Origin: Fistularia commersonii
Taxonomy: Eukaryota; Chordata; Actinopteri; Syngnathiformes; Fistulariidae
DNA length: 64,000 nt
Reading direction: 5' to 3'
Assembly: GCA_037954325.1 (NCBI GenBank)
Contig: JBBMNZ010000015.1
Coordinates: forward strand, 16,149,001 to 16,213,000
The notes under the pieces are model-generated. The model had not been told where the DNA came from and ran no database searches. It was given only the letters and a program-made list of their open reading frames with translations. The translations under genes and the position numbers were made by a program. This document shows, piece by piece, positions 10,116 to 21,319 of the stretch (positions are counted from its first letter, which is position 1; every line of letters begins with the position of its first letter).

Positions 10116-11243
10116 CAGTGGCGTGCGGTGAGGTTCTGACGTCATCAAGGTCAGATTTACAAATATATGAACTCTACAGAGTAGCTTATTCACCATTTTA
10201 TTGGCAGCAGTTGACGTGTTTTGTTTAAAATATCATATCAGCATTCTTTACATATACAAACCGTAGCATAGAAAAAAAGCACATGTAAAAAAAACGTTAT
10301 TATCTCTTACCTTTACTTATAAATGAAGTCCAGAGCTGCTCCTTCTGAAGAAAAGCATCGATGACTTGCTTGTAGAATCTTCCGTTTCTTTCCTCAGTTT
10401 TGAAAGTGTCTCTGTCTCAATGGAAATCACTGCCAGTGAAAACGGTTGAACTTGATCGGTCCTGTTCCGACTGTATGTTTTGTGTCTTTTCGTTTTTGTT
10501 TTTGTGTCGTAGCCGGAACGGTGACCGCCGACCGGAGCAAGTTTGTCGCCTCAGGAACAGTTTGAATGAGATCATTCTGGGCCAAAAAGTTGAGAAGCTG
10601 CCCAGTAGATTTATATTCATCCCTCACCGTTAGTGAGCTATACAGCTCGACGAGATCGGCGAAAAATAGCTGGATGGCTGCACTTGACTTGCTAACTGTT
10701 TACTGTAGCTTGCTATTGCTAATTCTATTACTCTGTAGCCGAGTAGTAAGAAGGATCCCTGGGATCAGCGGCGCCCCCTACCATGAGGCACCGTCACTGC
10801 GTGCCTCACTTAATGTCTCTTCAAACTCGTTTTATGATTACGAGAAACACGAGAAACACTTTACAGTTGTTGGCGAAAAACATTAGACACATCAGCTAAA
10901 CTATGGATATTAAGTTCATATTTGAAAAGTGTTTTTTTTAATCTTGCCATCCACAGACAGCAATACGGTCTCAGTGCATAGCATGCTAGCACAGTTAGCA
11001 GAATCACTGCGCAATCCACAGTGGGCTCAGCTGGTTGCCACGTCACCGCACGTCTCTTCTTCATATTTGAACGGTAGATGTGAATTTTTTTTAGCGATTT
11101 TGAAAAAAAAATGAAGCTACGTGGAAAATAACTCTATAGTACAAATATAACCATTTAAATGCAATTTCATTTCGCATTTTTGTCTTTCGGTGATGACAGG
11201 TGAGGCCCCTGCCTCCCCTGCCTCTACTGACTGCACGTCACCG
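10116..11243 (-). mobile_element. hAT-like non-autonomous transposon with perfect 8-bp TSD
   Basis: An 1128-bp unit begins CAGTGGCGTGCGGTGAG and ends CTGACTGCACGTCACCG, whose complement CGGTGACGTGCAGTCAG is an imperfect inverted repeat. It is flanked on both sides by CTTGTTTA (10108-10115 and 11244-11251), an 8-bp duplication as made by hAT transposases. The interior has no long open frame. Its complement matches the shorter related copies at 34547-35079 and 56455-57235 (for example ACCGTTCAAATA against ACTGTTCAAATA, and the GTGGATTGCGCAGTGA-like block). It therefore lies in the opposite orientation to them. Confidence 0.85.
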
Positions 11244-11433
11244 CTTGTTTATGCACAAATTATCGAAATCAAAATGAATCAAATCAAAAATGGTAACGAT
11301 GCACGCCGATTCACACAAATAACACCAAGTGTGTGTTCTTCATAGAAAATATCAGCGTGCATACGCGGACACACATGCAGAGGCGTTTCACCATCAAAAC
11401 TATTTGCTTCCCTCATTAAAACACAAAGACATG

Positions 11434-11437
<4 letters not shown>

Positions 11438-11482
<45 letters not shown>
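11438..11482 (+). repeat. (CA)n microsatellite
   Basis: About 22 perfect CA units. Confidence 0.95.
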
Positions 11483-11485
<3 letters not shown>

Positions 11486-12322
11486 GGCCCGGCAGCCGGC
11501 TCTCCAGCCCCGTGCACAGCAGCTCATCTAATTAAGTCAGCGAGCATTTCATTGAGATCATTAGGGACGTCTTGTTAAGATTTGATGCTCGATCAGCCTT
11601 CAAGCCTCGGCCCGCTGATCCTGACGGCCGCGCACGCAGTTTCCACACAGCCGGCGTGTTTTTTGCTCCGCCGTGCAGAGAAACCGCGAGAAACCGACAC
11701 CTCGTCGATATATTTCCGCAAAACTACGAAGACGATCTCAGAAGTAGTGCAACCAAGGCATTAAAAGCGGGATAAGAAGCATCGCAAAGCGCCGGGCCTT
11801 CAGAGAATCTCATTCCCGTCGTGCGGAAATGATTCCGCAAAGGTGATAAAATGCAATTAAACGCAATTGCTGTAGCGAAACTGCATTATTCATCCGTTTT
11901 TGCATGCAAAAGAGCACAAACACCATCTCCTCTGCGCTAAGCCAGTTTGGCTCATCCAGTCACAACCGGTCCTCTCCAAACAGAAAGAAATCTCATATTT
12001 GATTGAGCGTGACTCATCAGAGACCCGGCGATTTGAATACAGATGTTGTTTTCTTTCGGCTTTGCCCCGCCCCGTTGTCATAATGATTCCAGCCATGGGA
12101 TTTCCAGGCTCATTTCCATCGCGTATCATCCTTCATTTTCATGATAATATACAGGTTCTGTCCCCACAAAGTCCGAGCGGCTCTTGAAACAAGACTTGAA
12201 TAAATTGTTTTCCCGGAAACTGACCCCACCATTTTTACGATGGATGTTTTTAACACGTGAAATCTCTCCGATTAAAATTGCAGTTTCAGAAATGGCATCT
12301 GAAATATTGGCATATCAAATAT
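11483..12322. other. Gene-free block, candidate conserved non-coding DNA
   Basis: Repeat-free. 11520-11570 reads as a dense run of AT-rich motifs (CATCTAATTAAGTCAGCGAG, then TTTCATTGAGATCATTAGGG). 11830-12150 has ATGCAATTAAACGCAATTGC and TTTTCATGATAATA. No exon or RNA gene is recognised. Confidence 0.45.
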
Positions 12323-12600
12323 TTTAGCCGGCGGGTCACATTTCTTATTAAATTTTTAAGCGCGGACCAACTAGGTGTCATGTCAATTGAACAAAATGAA
12401 AATTGCAATTTAAATATTAACATTTTTCGGCATTTTATTTCAACTAGGATCATATAAATGTACCCACATTATTTTGTATGTAAAAATTAAACATAAGGCA
12501 AAAATAAGGAGTTTCCGGGTTCAATATTGATTAAAACATTCAAAGAAAATTCTTGGGCGGACCAGATAAAAAAGCAAAAATGCCCGGGTCGTTGATACGG
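12323..12600. mobile_element. hAT-like MITE (GGCGGGTCACAT family)
   Basis: Starts TTTTAGCCGGCGGGTCACAT and shares its AT-rich interior with 22696-22990 (GCGGACCAACTAGGTGTCAT against GCGGGCTAACTAGGTATCAT, and a common GATAAAAAAGCAAAA near the end). Its right end is degraded. Confidence 0.7.
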
Positions 12601-13190
12601 CCTCGATCGCTCAATTCGAACTGAAAATTAAGCCCGTGTTTGGATTCGCCTCCTTTCAACAATACAAGAAGCTGCTTCGAACAAGCTAGTCAGCAAAGCT
12701 GCTGTTAAACCAAATCATGTGGGAGGTGGACAGAAGTTATTGGGAGGCCGTGGCGGCCGTTATGTTTTTCAAACTATAATTCAAGAGCCAAGATTCAAAG
12801 TGTTTATAGTCATGTTGTCAATAAAAATCCAAATGCACCGAAGACAGCAAAGACTCTACATATGACAATATACACTTTGAATCTTGAATCTTGAATATAT
12901 GCAGTCTGCACACGTGTTTCCTGTCCAGTAGGTAGCTGCAAAAAAATATATAGACAATTCAAATGTTATTGCAAAGAAATGCAAGCAGGCCGTCCAGAAA
13001 ACGCTTTGGGGTCCCTCCAGAGGAGCCAGACCACGACTCTGGATAAGCTGTGGAAAATGGATGGATGGTGAAATGCAAACATTTGTGTTGTGCAAGTTGA
13101 CAAACCTTGAAAGCTGCGTGCAAACGCACCCGCTGCAAGTCGGATGCAGGATTGCATATTTTTCAATTAAAAGTTGAAAAGATACAACCG
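12601..13190. other. Non-coding with LINE-tail scraps
   Basis: 12790-12900 resembles a fish tail (TTCAAAGTGTTTATAGTCAT, then TTGAATCTTGAATCTTGAAT). 13038-13072 has GGATAAGCTGTGGAAAATGG followed by ATGGATGG, another common fish tail. No gene. Confidence 0.45.
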
Positions 13191-13609
13191 GATTTCCAAA
13201 GTCATATGTTTGCAGGTTTCACTTCGCCTGTTTTTGTTTATTTATATTATCCTTGCCACTGCTATTGTCACTCTGTTCATATTTTTTGTTTAGATTTTTG
13301 GTTGTCTATTTTCACTCTTACTGTGTTTGTTTTGTTTTTCTAATGTCTAATCATTTGTGGGTGTCTTTTGGTTTTTCTAATTTGTCTCAGTATTTATATT
13401 TATATTTATATTTATATTTATATTTATATTTATATTTATATTTATATTTATATTTATATTTATAGTCACACTTGTCATGCCCAAACTCCTTGTTGGTCTC
13501 AAACCATTAGCATCCTGCTTATTTCTGTTAATTTATTCTATATTTGTCATTGCTATTGTCACTCTGTTTATGTTATTGTTCAGATTTGGTTGCTATTTTC
13601 ACCCTGACT

Positions 13610-13646
<37 letters not shown>

Positions 13647-14207
13647 GTCTCATCATTTGTGGATGTTTTTTCTAATTTGTCTCTCTATTTATATTTATAT
13701 TTATATTTATATTTATATTTATATTTATATTTATATTTATATTTATATTTATATTTATATTTATATCTATTTGACACTTATAACTGTTCTGCTGCTGTGG
13801 CAAAAATATTTCCCCGAAATACACCACCTCTCCCGTGAACGCCCGGCGGCCAAATGAATTCCTCCTCTTCAGTTCGAACGCTGCAAACGAAAATGAAAAC
13901 CGGGCAATAATCACAAAGTGACCGTGACTCCTACTGATCCCACCTATCCTTCAAGTACCTGGGGATCCACATTTACAATAAATACTCAACAATAAAAACA
14001 ATAAAACACCAGTCTGGAGAACAGTGTCATGCCCAAACTTTATCCTTGCTGGTCTCATCCCATTACCATCCTGCTTATTTCTGTTTCTTTATTTTATTTT
14101 TGTCATTGCTAATGTCACTCTGTTTATGTTGTTGTTGTTTAGTTTTGGTTGTCTATTTTTCATCCTTAGCCTTTTTTTTCCATTCTATTCTCCATTCTTG
14201 TTGTTGC

Positions 14208-14259
<52 letters not shown>

Positions 14260-14345
14260 CATATTTATTCATATTTATTCATATTTATTGACAATATAAC
14301 CATCCCTCTATGTGATCAGTAAAGTTTATCTTATCGTATAACTTC
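13191..14345 (+). mobile_element. Three successive LINE 3'-UTR/tail modules with simple repeats
   Basis: The text TGTCATTGCTATTGTCACTC followed by TGTTTATGTT and TTGGTTGTCTATTTTCACCC recurs at 13250, 13540 and 14100. Each module leads into a simple repeat: (ATTTAT)n at 13392-13464, poly(T) 13612-13643 plus (ATTTAT)n 13687-13768, and (TTG)n 14196-14259. The last module ends GTGATCAGTAAAGTTTATC, the usual tail. No protein-coding part is left. Confidence 0.7.
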
Positions 14346-14424
14346 CATCGGCTGCATTTCCCACTTTGTATTTGAGTTTGCAAATTCATCTTTTGGCTTT
14401 TCTCTGAAAATTTAAACAGATCTG

Positions 14425-14429
<5 letters not shown>

Positions 14430-14473
<44 letters not shown>
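14430..14473 (+). repeat. (GT)n microsatellite
   Basis: About 21 perfect GT units. Confidence 0.95.
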
Positions 14474-14475
<2 letters not shown>

Positions 14476-15804
14476 AACCTCCTTGCCATTTACACAGGCG
14501 TCCCCTATTTGTTGGTGTGTTTGTCCAGCCGAAGCTGTGAGTGATTACCGTTCATTGAAAGGGAGCAGCCCTTTAATTAGTGCCGTGTCCCCGGGGGACC
14601 ATTACCGGGAGCGAATCTTGCCCCTCTTTATTAGCTCATTTTAATATTGACCAAGACGCAGAGTGGGGCAATTTGTGTGCCTCAGATGGGACGCCGGACT
14701 CCCGTGAATATGCATGCCGGGCTGCCGGGTTTTGGGATGTGCACGGGCATGTGGCGGCGGGTGATGGACGACCATCATCTGGCTTGAACAAAAGAGGCCC
14801 CGAGTTCCACGGGATTCCACAGAGGCGAATGTCAGGATGGCACGTTTGCCGACGGCGATCCGGAGAAAGTCTTCATCCTTCGCCGATAAAACACCGATAA
14901 ACCCGGACGGTTCGAATGTTTTTTCGGTCAAAGTCACCCCTTTGTCTCGCGGCGGAGCCACGAGACGGAACGGGGGGGGGGAAGAGTCGATGAAAACCGC
15001 CAGGCTAATGCCTCCCAAGGACGGACATGATCTCTTCCAATTTCATCCCCGCACCTCTCCGAATGCAATTTGAATAAAAATTACATTTCCCTCCGCAACT
15101 CCCGCTCTCGCCCTCTCTCCGGTTCTGCGATCGTTCCCTGAGTCAGCCGCTCATTTCACACGCCGCCACGTCAAGAGGCGCATCGCAAGGGCTGACTAAT
15201 TACCAGCCCTCATGCAGGTATTTTGTCTTGTTTGTGAATAAAGAGATTAGGGTGCGGAGAGACATATGCCGTCGAGTAGCAACCTTGGAAGCGCATCTCT
15301 CGGCGCTGGAGTGGGTCCAGCGGCGTATCGAGCCTCTTCGAAAACCTCCGGGATGCAATTACACCGGAGGATTATGTCCCCGGCTCCGCGCTGGGATAAA
15401 CATAAATTGGCCACAGTGTGTGTTTAAGTGTATTTTTTTTTCTTTTTTTTTGCCTTTGCATGTGAAATAGGGAGGGATTGTCATTTGCGGCACAAACCGC
15501 CCGCCTCCTTCTTTGGACCGTCTCATCGCGCATCCGGATCCCGGAAGGGCCGGAGCCGCCTTGTAAATGACAAATATTATAACGTCTGGAGATTATAAAT
15601 GAAAATCCGCTGATGTCAAATAGAATTACATCTTCCCCTCAGAATGTGATGACAGCCGGGTCACCGCTGAACCAATCGAGGGAATTTATTTGAAGGGCAA
15701 TGCATCAATATTTGCAGGAATACACAGGATATTTACACCTCATATGACATTTCTTGCCAAGAAAACCAGCGGTACCTGTTTACACAAATTCAATTAGCCT
15801 CCAG
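14474..15804. other. Gene-free block, candidate conserved non-coding DNA
   Basis: Longest repeat-free, moderately GC-rich block in the left third. It has CTTTAATTAGTGCCGTG at 14571, GCTCATTTTAATATTGACC at 14634 and GACTAATTACCAG at 15193. Several short open frames occur on both strands without domains or matching splice sites. Confidence 0.45.
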
Positions 15805-15808
15805 AGGT

Positions 15809-15868
15809 AAAAAATAAAATAAAATAAAATAAAATAAAATAAAATAAAATAAAATAAAATAAAATAAA
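15809..15868 (+). repeat. (AAAAT)n microsatellite
   Basis: About 12 units of the 5-mer AAAAT, followed by related TAAATT repeats. Confidence 0.95.
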
Positions 15869-16596
15869 AAAATGTGTTTTAAAAAATAAATTTAATTAAA
15901 TTAAATTAAAATGAATATGAAGATCATAGATTGTCATGTGAAGGGGAAGGATTACTGCCAATCTTTATTTGAGTTAGCATTCGTTTCATCCAAAAATCAG
16001 TGTTTAATTGAATGATATCATCAATCTATTTTAAAACACTTTACGCTGGGTTTCATTCACCCTTCCATACACACCGATGACAGCATGACGAGAGGCTAAC
16101 CGGAGCGTCGACAGCAACGGGGGGGTTTACCAAAAATGTTTTACCAGTTGCTCCGTTCCAAAGCTAGCTTTCACCTCTGACAATTTGGGATGCGGCTTTC
16201 GTGAACACATTCTGCTGCCGTCGTAGTTTGGCTTTTAATTCTTGGACAATTTGTTGTTTTTCTGAAAAGCTAACTTTAGCATACTTAGCTTAGATAGTGC
16301 GCTTTGACAACCGACGCTGCCTCATAACACTAAAGAAATACAGCTTTTTCTCCTCAAAGCACAAACATGTATCAGCCTTCACATCTTTCTTGAAACAACT
16401 TTCCATCTGTGTCAACTTTTCTCTCCCTGGACATTTAGGGATCATTTATATTTCTCAATTCCACTTGTTGAAAATCTCATTGATATGGATACACTGCGAT
16501 CTAATGGCAGGATGGCGTCACTTTGCGGGTGACATGAATTGTGGGAAATGTAGTTTATGATCAATGCACGCGTTTGGTTTCTTTATTTTAAGACGT
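15869..16596. other. Non-coding stretch, nothing recognised
   Basis: AT-rich unique-looking sequence; an 87-residue frame at 16297-16560 has no recognisable feature. Confidence 0.4.
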
Positions 16597-16655
16597 TCTC
16601 GCGGGCCACATAAAATTAACACGACGGGCCACATTTGGCCCGCGGGCCGGGGGTT
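16597..16655. mobile_element. hAT-like MITE end fragment
   Basis: CGGGCCACATAAAATTAACA then CGGGCCACATTTGGCCCGCG, i.e. two end-like motifs of the GGCCACAT/GGCCCGCGGGCC family, with the element body missing. Confidence 0.5.
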
Positions 16656-16756
16656 TGACAGAAGTGATGTTTGGTTTGGAGACGCTGAGGAAAGAACAGG
16701 AGGCAGCAGAGATGAAGATATGGAGATTCTCTTAGATATAGATAGTGTGCATTACT

Positions 16757-17180
16757 TTTAATAAGAATAAGAATAAGAATAAGAATAAGAATAAGAATAA
16801 GAATAAGAATAAGAATAAGAATAAGAATAAGAATAAGAATAAGAATAAGAATAAGAATAAGAATAAGAATAAGAATAAGAATAAGAATAAGAATAAGAAT
16901 AAGAATAACTTTATTTATCCCGAAGGAAATTGTTGTGCCAGAGTTTCAAGTGAAACATAACAATAATAAATAATAGTTGGAAATTGGAAAAACTGTATGA
17001 AAACGGGGGATAGAATAAGAAATACAAATAAAACTATAAAGTGTCTGAGTAACAAATTAAGGCTATAAAGGTGGAAGATAAGGAGTGCAAAAGAGTATGA
17101 AAAAATATAACACATGCAGCGGTTATGAAATGAAATATTGCACAGTTGTGAATATATAAAAAGATAAATTATTACGATTT
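16757..17180 (-). mobile_element. LINE/SINE tail with long (AATAAG)n terminal repeat
   Basis: 16757-16905 is about 25 near-perfect copies of the hexamer AATAAG. It abuts CTTTATTTATCCCGAAGGAA, ATTGTTGTGCCAGAG and ACTATAAAGTGTCTGAG. Read on the minus strand this is a retroelement 3' end whose terminal tail has expanded. The same body occurs at 993-1178. Confidence 0.8.
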
Positions 17181-17194
17181 ACAGTAAGTGGGTG

Positions 17195-17231
<37 letters not shown>

Positions 17232-18572
17232 GTTTAAGATTTTGAGATTCCCTACGGCTGAAGGGAGGGGAATTAAACTATTACTATTACTTTGCGCCAG
17301 AAAAACAACCAAAAAAAAAAACAAAGATTCAATGCACTCGAGGAGAACATCCATTAGCAAAGATCTTTGAGGTGTCCAAACATTTCCGGGACATTCCGGT
17401 CGGCACCACCACCAAAACTCCCCCGGACAGCGTGGAGTTCAGGCTCCACTCTCAGCAGCCTGGGGAAATTAATTACAGCTGCTTGAATCTGATTTTTTTT
17501 ACATCAAACGCAGATCCTCGGGAGGAATTAGAGGGTAAACTGAGTGGTGGATAAATATCGTCCTGCTGCTTGTTGAGCCATGCAGGGCCGACGTCGCCAC
17601 CGATGGCGCTCAATGACAAATTAAAGAACATGAGATCCAAACAAACAGTGTTTGACAAGGGGAAGATAATATTCCTGCACGGGTGATCTCTCAGTTCAGT
17701 TTGCCAAAGAATCTCTGAATCCGGCTCTCGACTTGCAACAGCGAGACAGACGGCGGCATCGGGCGGAGGCCAATCTCCAATTCTTGCACCGCCTTATAAA
17801 GTACTGAGCCGATTTCCTGCAACCTGTTTGCTCTCAAGAACCAATATGAGACGGCTGGTGTCATTTAAAACCTGGCTTCAGAACAACATCGTCACAGCAC
17901 GCCGCCGGATTTCGGCGTCGCCGCCCGGGAAAGCGAGAGTCGCACATAAAGAGATGCGATGTCACAATTCCTGCGGCGACAAATAACGCGGCGACATTTT
18001 AATGGCAAAGGGGAGACTGATTTGTCAGCGCTTACGCTTTATCACGCGTCGCAAATCTGGCGTTTCACGAGGGGATGATAGTTAACCATATGTCCCGTCT
18101 TCTTCCAGGCAGATGCATGAGGAGGATGATGTCGTTTCTCCGCCCGCAGCGGCCGCCCTGCAGGCGCGCCTCGCCGCCATCCTTACTGGATGTCATCCCG
18201 ACGAAACTCCAGCGAGGACACGGGAAAAAAACAAGGTCTCTGAGCTCCGACTGACTGTGAGGAGAAATTTCAAAGAACTGGAAAAGAAAAAACACATGCA
18301 CATCCGTCGGCCAGATCCAAAGGAGATTCGACTTAGTAGAGTTTGGAAAAAATCAGCGCACCAAAAATATGCTCCAAAAAGAAAAAAAAGATGATTATTC
18401 TCTCATGCAGAAAAAAACATCTTGTTCAAATAAATATGTAACGAGCATGTTATTTTTAAAGAGAAGAAAATGATCATGTGATCAATTCTTTTTTTTTTTT
18501 TTTTTTGCACTACATATTATGTCATTTTGATATTTATAAATTATAACATTTGATATTTTTACACATGCATAT
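17181..18572. other. Gene-free block with poly(T)
   Basis: Poly(T) at 17199-17228. 17370-18060 is repeat-free and moderately GC-rich (GGGAAATTAATTACAGCTGC at 17462). A plus-strand frame at 18113-18394 (93 residues, Lys-rich C terminus) has no recognisable domain. No gene supported. Confidence 0.45.
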
Positions 18573-18600
18573 CAGTCCCCATATGTAGATATGGGGACTG
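18573..18600. repeat. Perfect 12-bp hairpin
   Basis: CAGTCCCCATAT, loop GTAG, then ATATGGGGACTG. No T-run follows, and it is isolated in AT-rich sequence. Confidence 0.85.
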
Positions 18601-18739
18601 AAACAATAAAACATCTGAATGGGAGATCAGACCAACAGAGCAAATTAATAAAGACAAAAGGAAAATTACTTTTGGACAGACAAACATACATACCGATAGA
18701 ATTTCAAATTTCAAAACCAAGTCGTGTAAAATCTGAAAA

Positions 18740-19860
18740 CGCCTAACAGAAGATGCTGGATGACAATTGTACAAATGTAAAGCCGCTGGAAAAAAAAAAA
18801 AATTATCTAAGTGTTGTCTTCCGATCTGGCATTTTAATGTCAATTTTTTGCCCAATTTCAAGATGGAAACCTAAAACCAAGCTAAAACGGCCGAATAAAA
18901 TGAGCATCTGTTCTCACGAGCGAGCTTCTCCAGCGCCGTGCTGGAGAGAGCAACAAGTGGAAGCGGGTTTGGCAGATTTAGTCCGTCCTCATACAGTGTG
19001 TGCACATTGTGTATGGCATACACACTGATTATTGTACAGTTTGAATATCCTAAACTTGATATACTGTAATTTCTGGACTATAAGCCGCTGCTTTTTTCCC
19101 CAAGCTTTCAGCTCAGTGGCTTAACAATGCTGTGGCTAATTTATGATTTTTTGGGGGGGGATAACGAGCTTTATGGCGCAAAAACATTTCGCCTCGTCAT
19201 ATCCGACTGAGGAAATGACCGTGAAATTCTGAGGCCGTTCAATTCCGACACTGAAAAAGACGACTTTCATGGTTTTAGTGCGCAGGAGGAAGACCAAGAT
19301 AGCGATCAGCTATCTTGATCGGACCAACCTGTGATAGAAAATGGATGGACTTTTCCTCGTGTTCATTATTATTAATGTTTTTCATCAGCCGTGTTAGAGG
19401 CGCTGTTCGGAAAAAAGCATTTCCGGTACGTATTTGTGGATGTTACCGGTATTTATTTATTTAAAAGTTGTTTCTTGAGTAACAACTCATGTTACAATGT
19501 GGACACTTGTGGCTTGTGGACAAGTGCAGCCTACAGGACTGTCTCAGAAAATTAAAATATTGTGATAAAGTTCTTTTTCTTCTGTAATGCAATTGAAAAA
19601 AACAAAAAACACTTTTTCATGACATTCTAATATTTTGAGATAGGATTTTTGAGTTTTCTTAAGACGTAAGCCATAATCAGCAATATTAAAATATCAAAAG
19701 GCTTGCAATATTTCAGTTGATTTGTAATGAATCCAGAATGTATGACATTTTTGTTTTTGTAATTGCATTACAGAATATAAAGAACTGTATCACAATATTC
19801 TAATTTTCTAAGAAAGTCCTGTATATATAAACACATCTTTGTTTCTTTTAGCAGGTGCGC
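18740..19860 (+). mobile_element. CGGACTATAAGCCGC element, copy 1 (contains a MITE)
   Basis: Contains TGTAAAGCCGCTGG at about 18776, TGTAATTTCTGGACTATAAG at 19070, then CCGTGAAATTCTGAGGCCGT and GTATTTGTGGATGTTACCGG. Parts match 33111-33560 (minus) and 35975-36432. The unit is cut at about 19533 by a 290-bp MITE. No coding capacity. It is a non-autonomous DNA element by structure; its superfamily is not established. Confidence 0.7.
19534..19821 (+). mobile_element. MITE with ~60-bp terminal inverted repeats
   Basis: Starts CAGGACTGTCTCAGAAAATT and ends with the complement AATTTTCTAAGAAAGTCCTG. The inverted repeats extend inward through TATTGTGATAAAGTTCTT and GTAATGCAATT, about 60 bp in all. 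It is flanked by TA on both sides, as expected of Tc1/mariner-type insertion. A second copy is at 28511-28786. Confidence 0.85.
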
Positions 19861-20055
19861 TTATTTGTCTGGAAATGACGGGACCTGCAGCAATACTCCT
19901 CTCTACATAAGAACGTGCTCATGATTTATCTCTCGCGCCTGCTGAGGTTTTGATTCGTCATGACTTGTGTTTCAGAACATTGTCCAATCAGATCATCGGC
20001 TGATGGTGGTGTTTCTGCGGGATCGGATCAGTTGATCTGCTGACTGCACAGAGTA

Positions 20056-20408
20056 ACTGTCGGAAACCGTGACCGAAACTAATAACAATGCTGCGGTTCT
20101 TTTTGGGAGCGACCGGGATGGATGGGATCAAGAAGGAGTCCATCAGAGGGACGGCACATGTGAGATGTTTTGGAGAGAAGATCAGAGAAGCCAGACTGAG
20201 ATGGTTGGATCATCTTCAGAGGAGGGTGAAGATATTGGTAGAGGGATGCTGGAATTGGACCAAAGAGAAGATTTATGGATGTCGTGAGAGAGGATATGAA
20301 GTTAGTTGGTGTGAGAGAGGAGGATACAGAGAATAGGGTGAGATGGAAGAGGTTGATTCGCTGTGGCGGCCGCTGAAGGGAAAAGCCCAACGGAAAAGAA
20401 GAAGAACA
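20056..20408 (+). mobile_element. RTE-type LINE, 3' fragment
   Basis: Encodes in broken frames the RTE C-terminal text: MLRFFLGATGMDGIKKESIR, GTAHVRCFGEKIREARLRWL, then frameshifts, ending near the AAGGGAAAAGCCCAACGGAA tail and AAGAAGAAG. It is 5'-truncated and has frameshifts, so it is inactive. Confidence 0.85.
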
Positions 20409-20424
20409 ATAATATTCAGCTGTG

Positions 20425-20635
20425 CAGCTGAACGATTCACGCTTCCATCTCACAGCAAGAAAGTCCCTGCTTGGATTCCCACAGGAGGGCCTTTTTTTGT
20501 GTGGAGTCTCCATGTTCTCCTCGTGCCTGCATGGAGTTCCTCCAGGTTCTCCGGGTTCTCCGGGTTCCTCCAATAGTCCAAACACACGCAGGAGCTTCAC
20601 TGGACCTGTGAATGAGAGGGTGAATGGATGTTAAT
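20425..20635 (+). repeat. Dispersed teleost repeat
   Basis: GGATTCCCACAGGAGGGCCT, GTGTGGAGTCTCCATGTTCT, then a CTCCGGGTTCTCCGGGTTCC stretch and CACTGGACCTGTGAATGAG. Same family as 1945-2060 (inverted) and 61385-61570. Confidence 0.75.
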
Positions 20636-20854
20636 GTTAATGTTACAGCAATAAATATGACAATGATGATAATATTAATATTAACAACAATTTTTTTTTT
20701 TTCCAAAATTGTTTATTTATTTTACATTTATAAAGCATATTATTCCAAATGAGAAGAGAGAAGATTGAGACATTAATAAACGTATAATTTTATTTAAAAA
20801 TATAAATATAATATAAATATTGCATCTTGTATTTGCAAGTGTTATTTGCAGTGC

Positions 20855-20915
20855 TTATGTCCTCTATTGTAGGTCGCTTTGGATAAAAGCGTCTGCCAAA
20901 TGTAATGTAAAATAT
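20855..20915 (+). mobile_element. LINE/SINE tail (GTCGCTTTGGATAAAAGCG)
   Basis: Contains TAGGTCGCTTTGGATAAAAG and CGTCTGCCAAATGTAATG, a very common teleost 3' tail. An inverted copy is at 30008-30075. Confidence 0.8.
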
Positions 20916-20919
20916 TGTA

Positions 20920-20921
20920 TA

Positions 20922-20961
<40 letters not shown>
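20920..20961. repeat. (TA)n microsatellite
   Basis: About 20 TA units. The MITE at 20962 inserted into or next to it, consistent with TA target preference. Confidence 0.9.
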
Positions 20962-20963
<2 letters not shown>

Positions 20964-21319
20964 TGCTCAAAAAAATAAAGGGAACACTTGAACAACACAA
21001 TGTAACTCCAAGTCAATCACACTTCTGTGAAATCATAGTGTCCACTCAGGAAGCAACACAGATTCATTTTGACTTGTTTTAAGGACATTACATCAAAGTT
21101 GGATCAGCCTGGAGTTTGTTTTTACACTTTAATTTTGAGTGTGATTCCTAATCCAGACCTCCATGGGTTGATACAATTGATTTCCATCCATCATTTTTGT
21201 GTGATTTTGTTGTCAGCACATTCAGCTGTGTAAAGAGCAAAGTATTTCATAAGAATATTTCATTCATTTAGATCTAGGATGTGTTTTTCAAGTGTTCCCT
21301 TTATTTTTTTGAGCAGTGT
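20962..21319 (+). mobile_element. Complete Tc1/mariner-like MITE, 358 bp
   Basis: Left end ACTGCTCAAAAAAATAAAGG GAACACTTGAA; the right end is its inverted copy (TTCAAGTGTTCCCTTTATTT TTTTGAGCAGT), giving ~30-bp near-perfect terminal repeats flanked by TA. No open reading frame. It is the reference copy for 7028-7248, 53069-53320 and 53844-54106. Confidence 0.9.
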
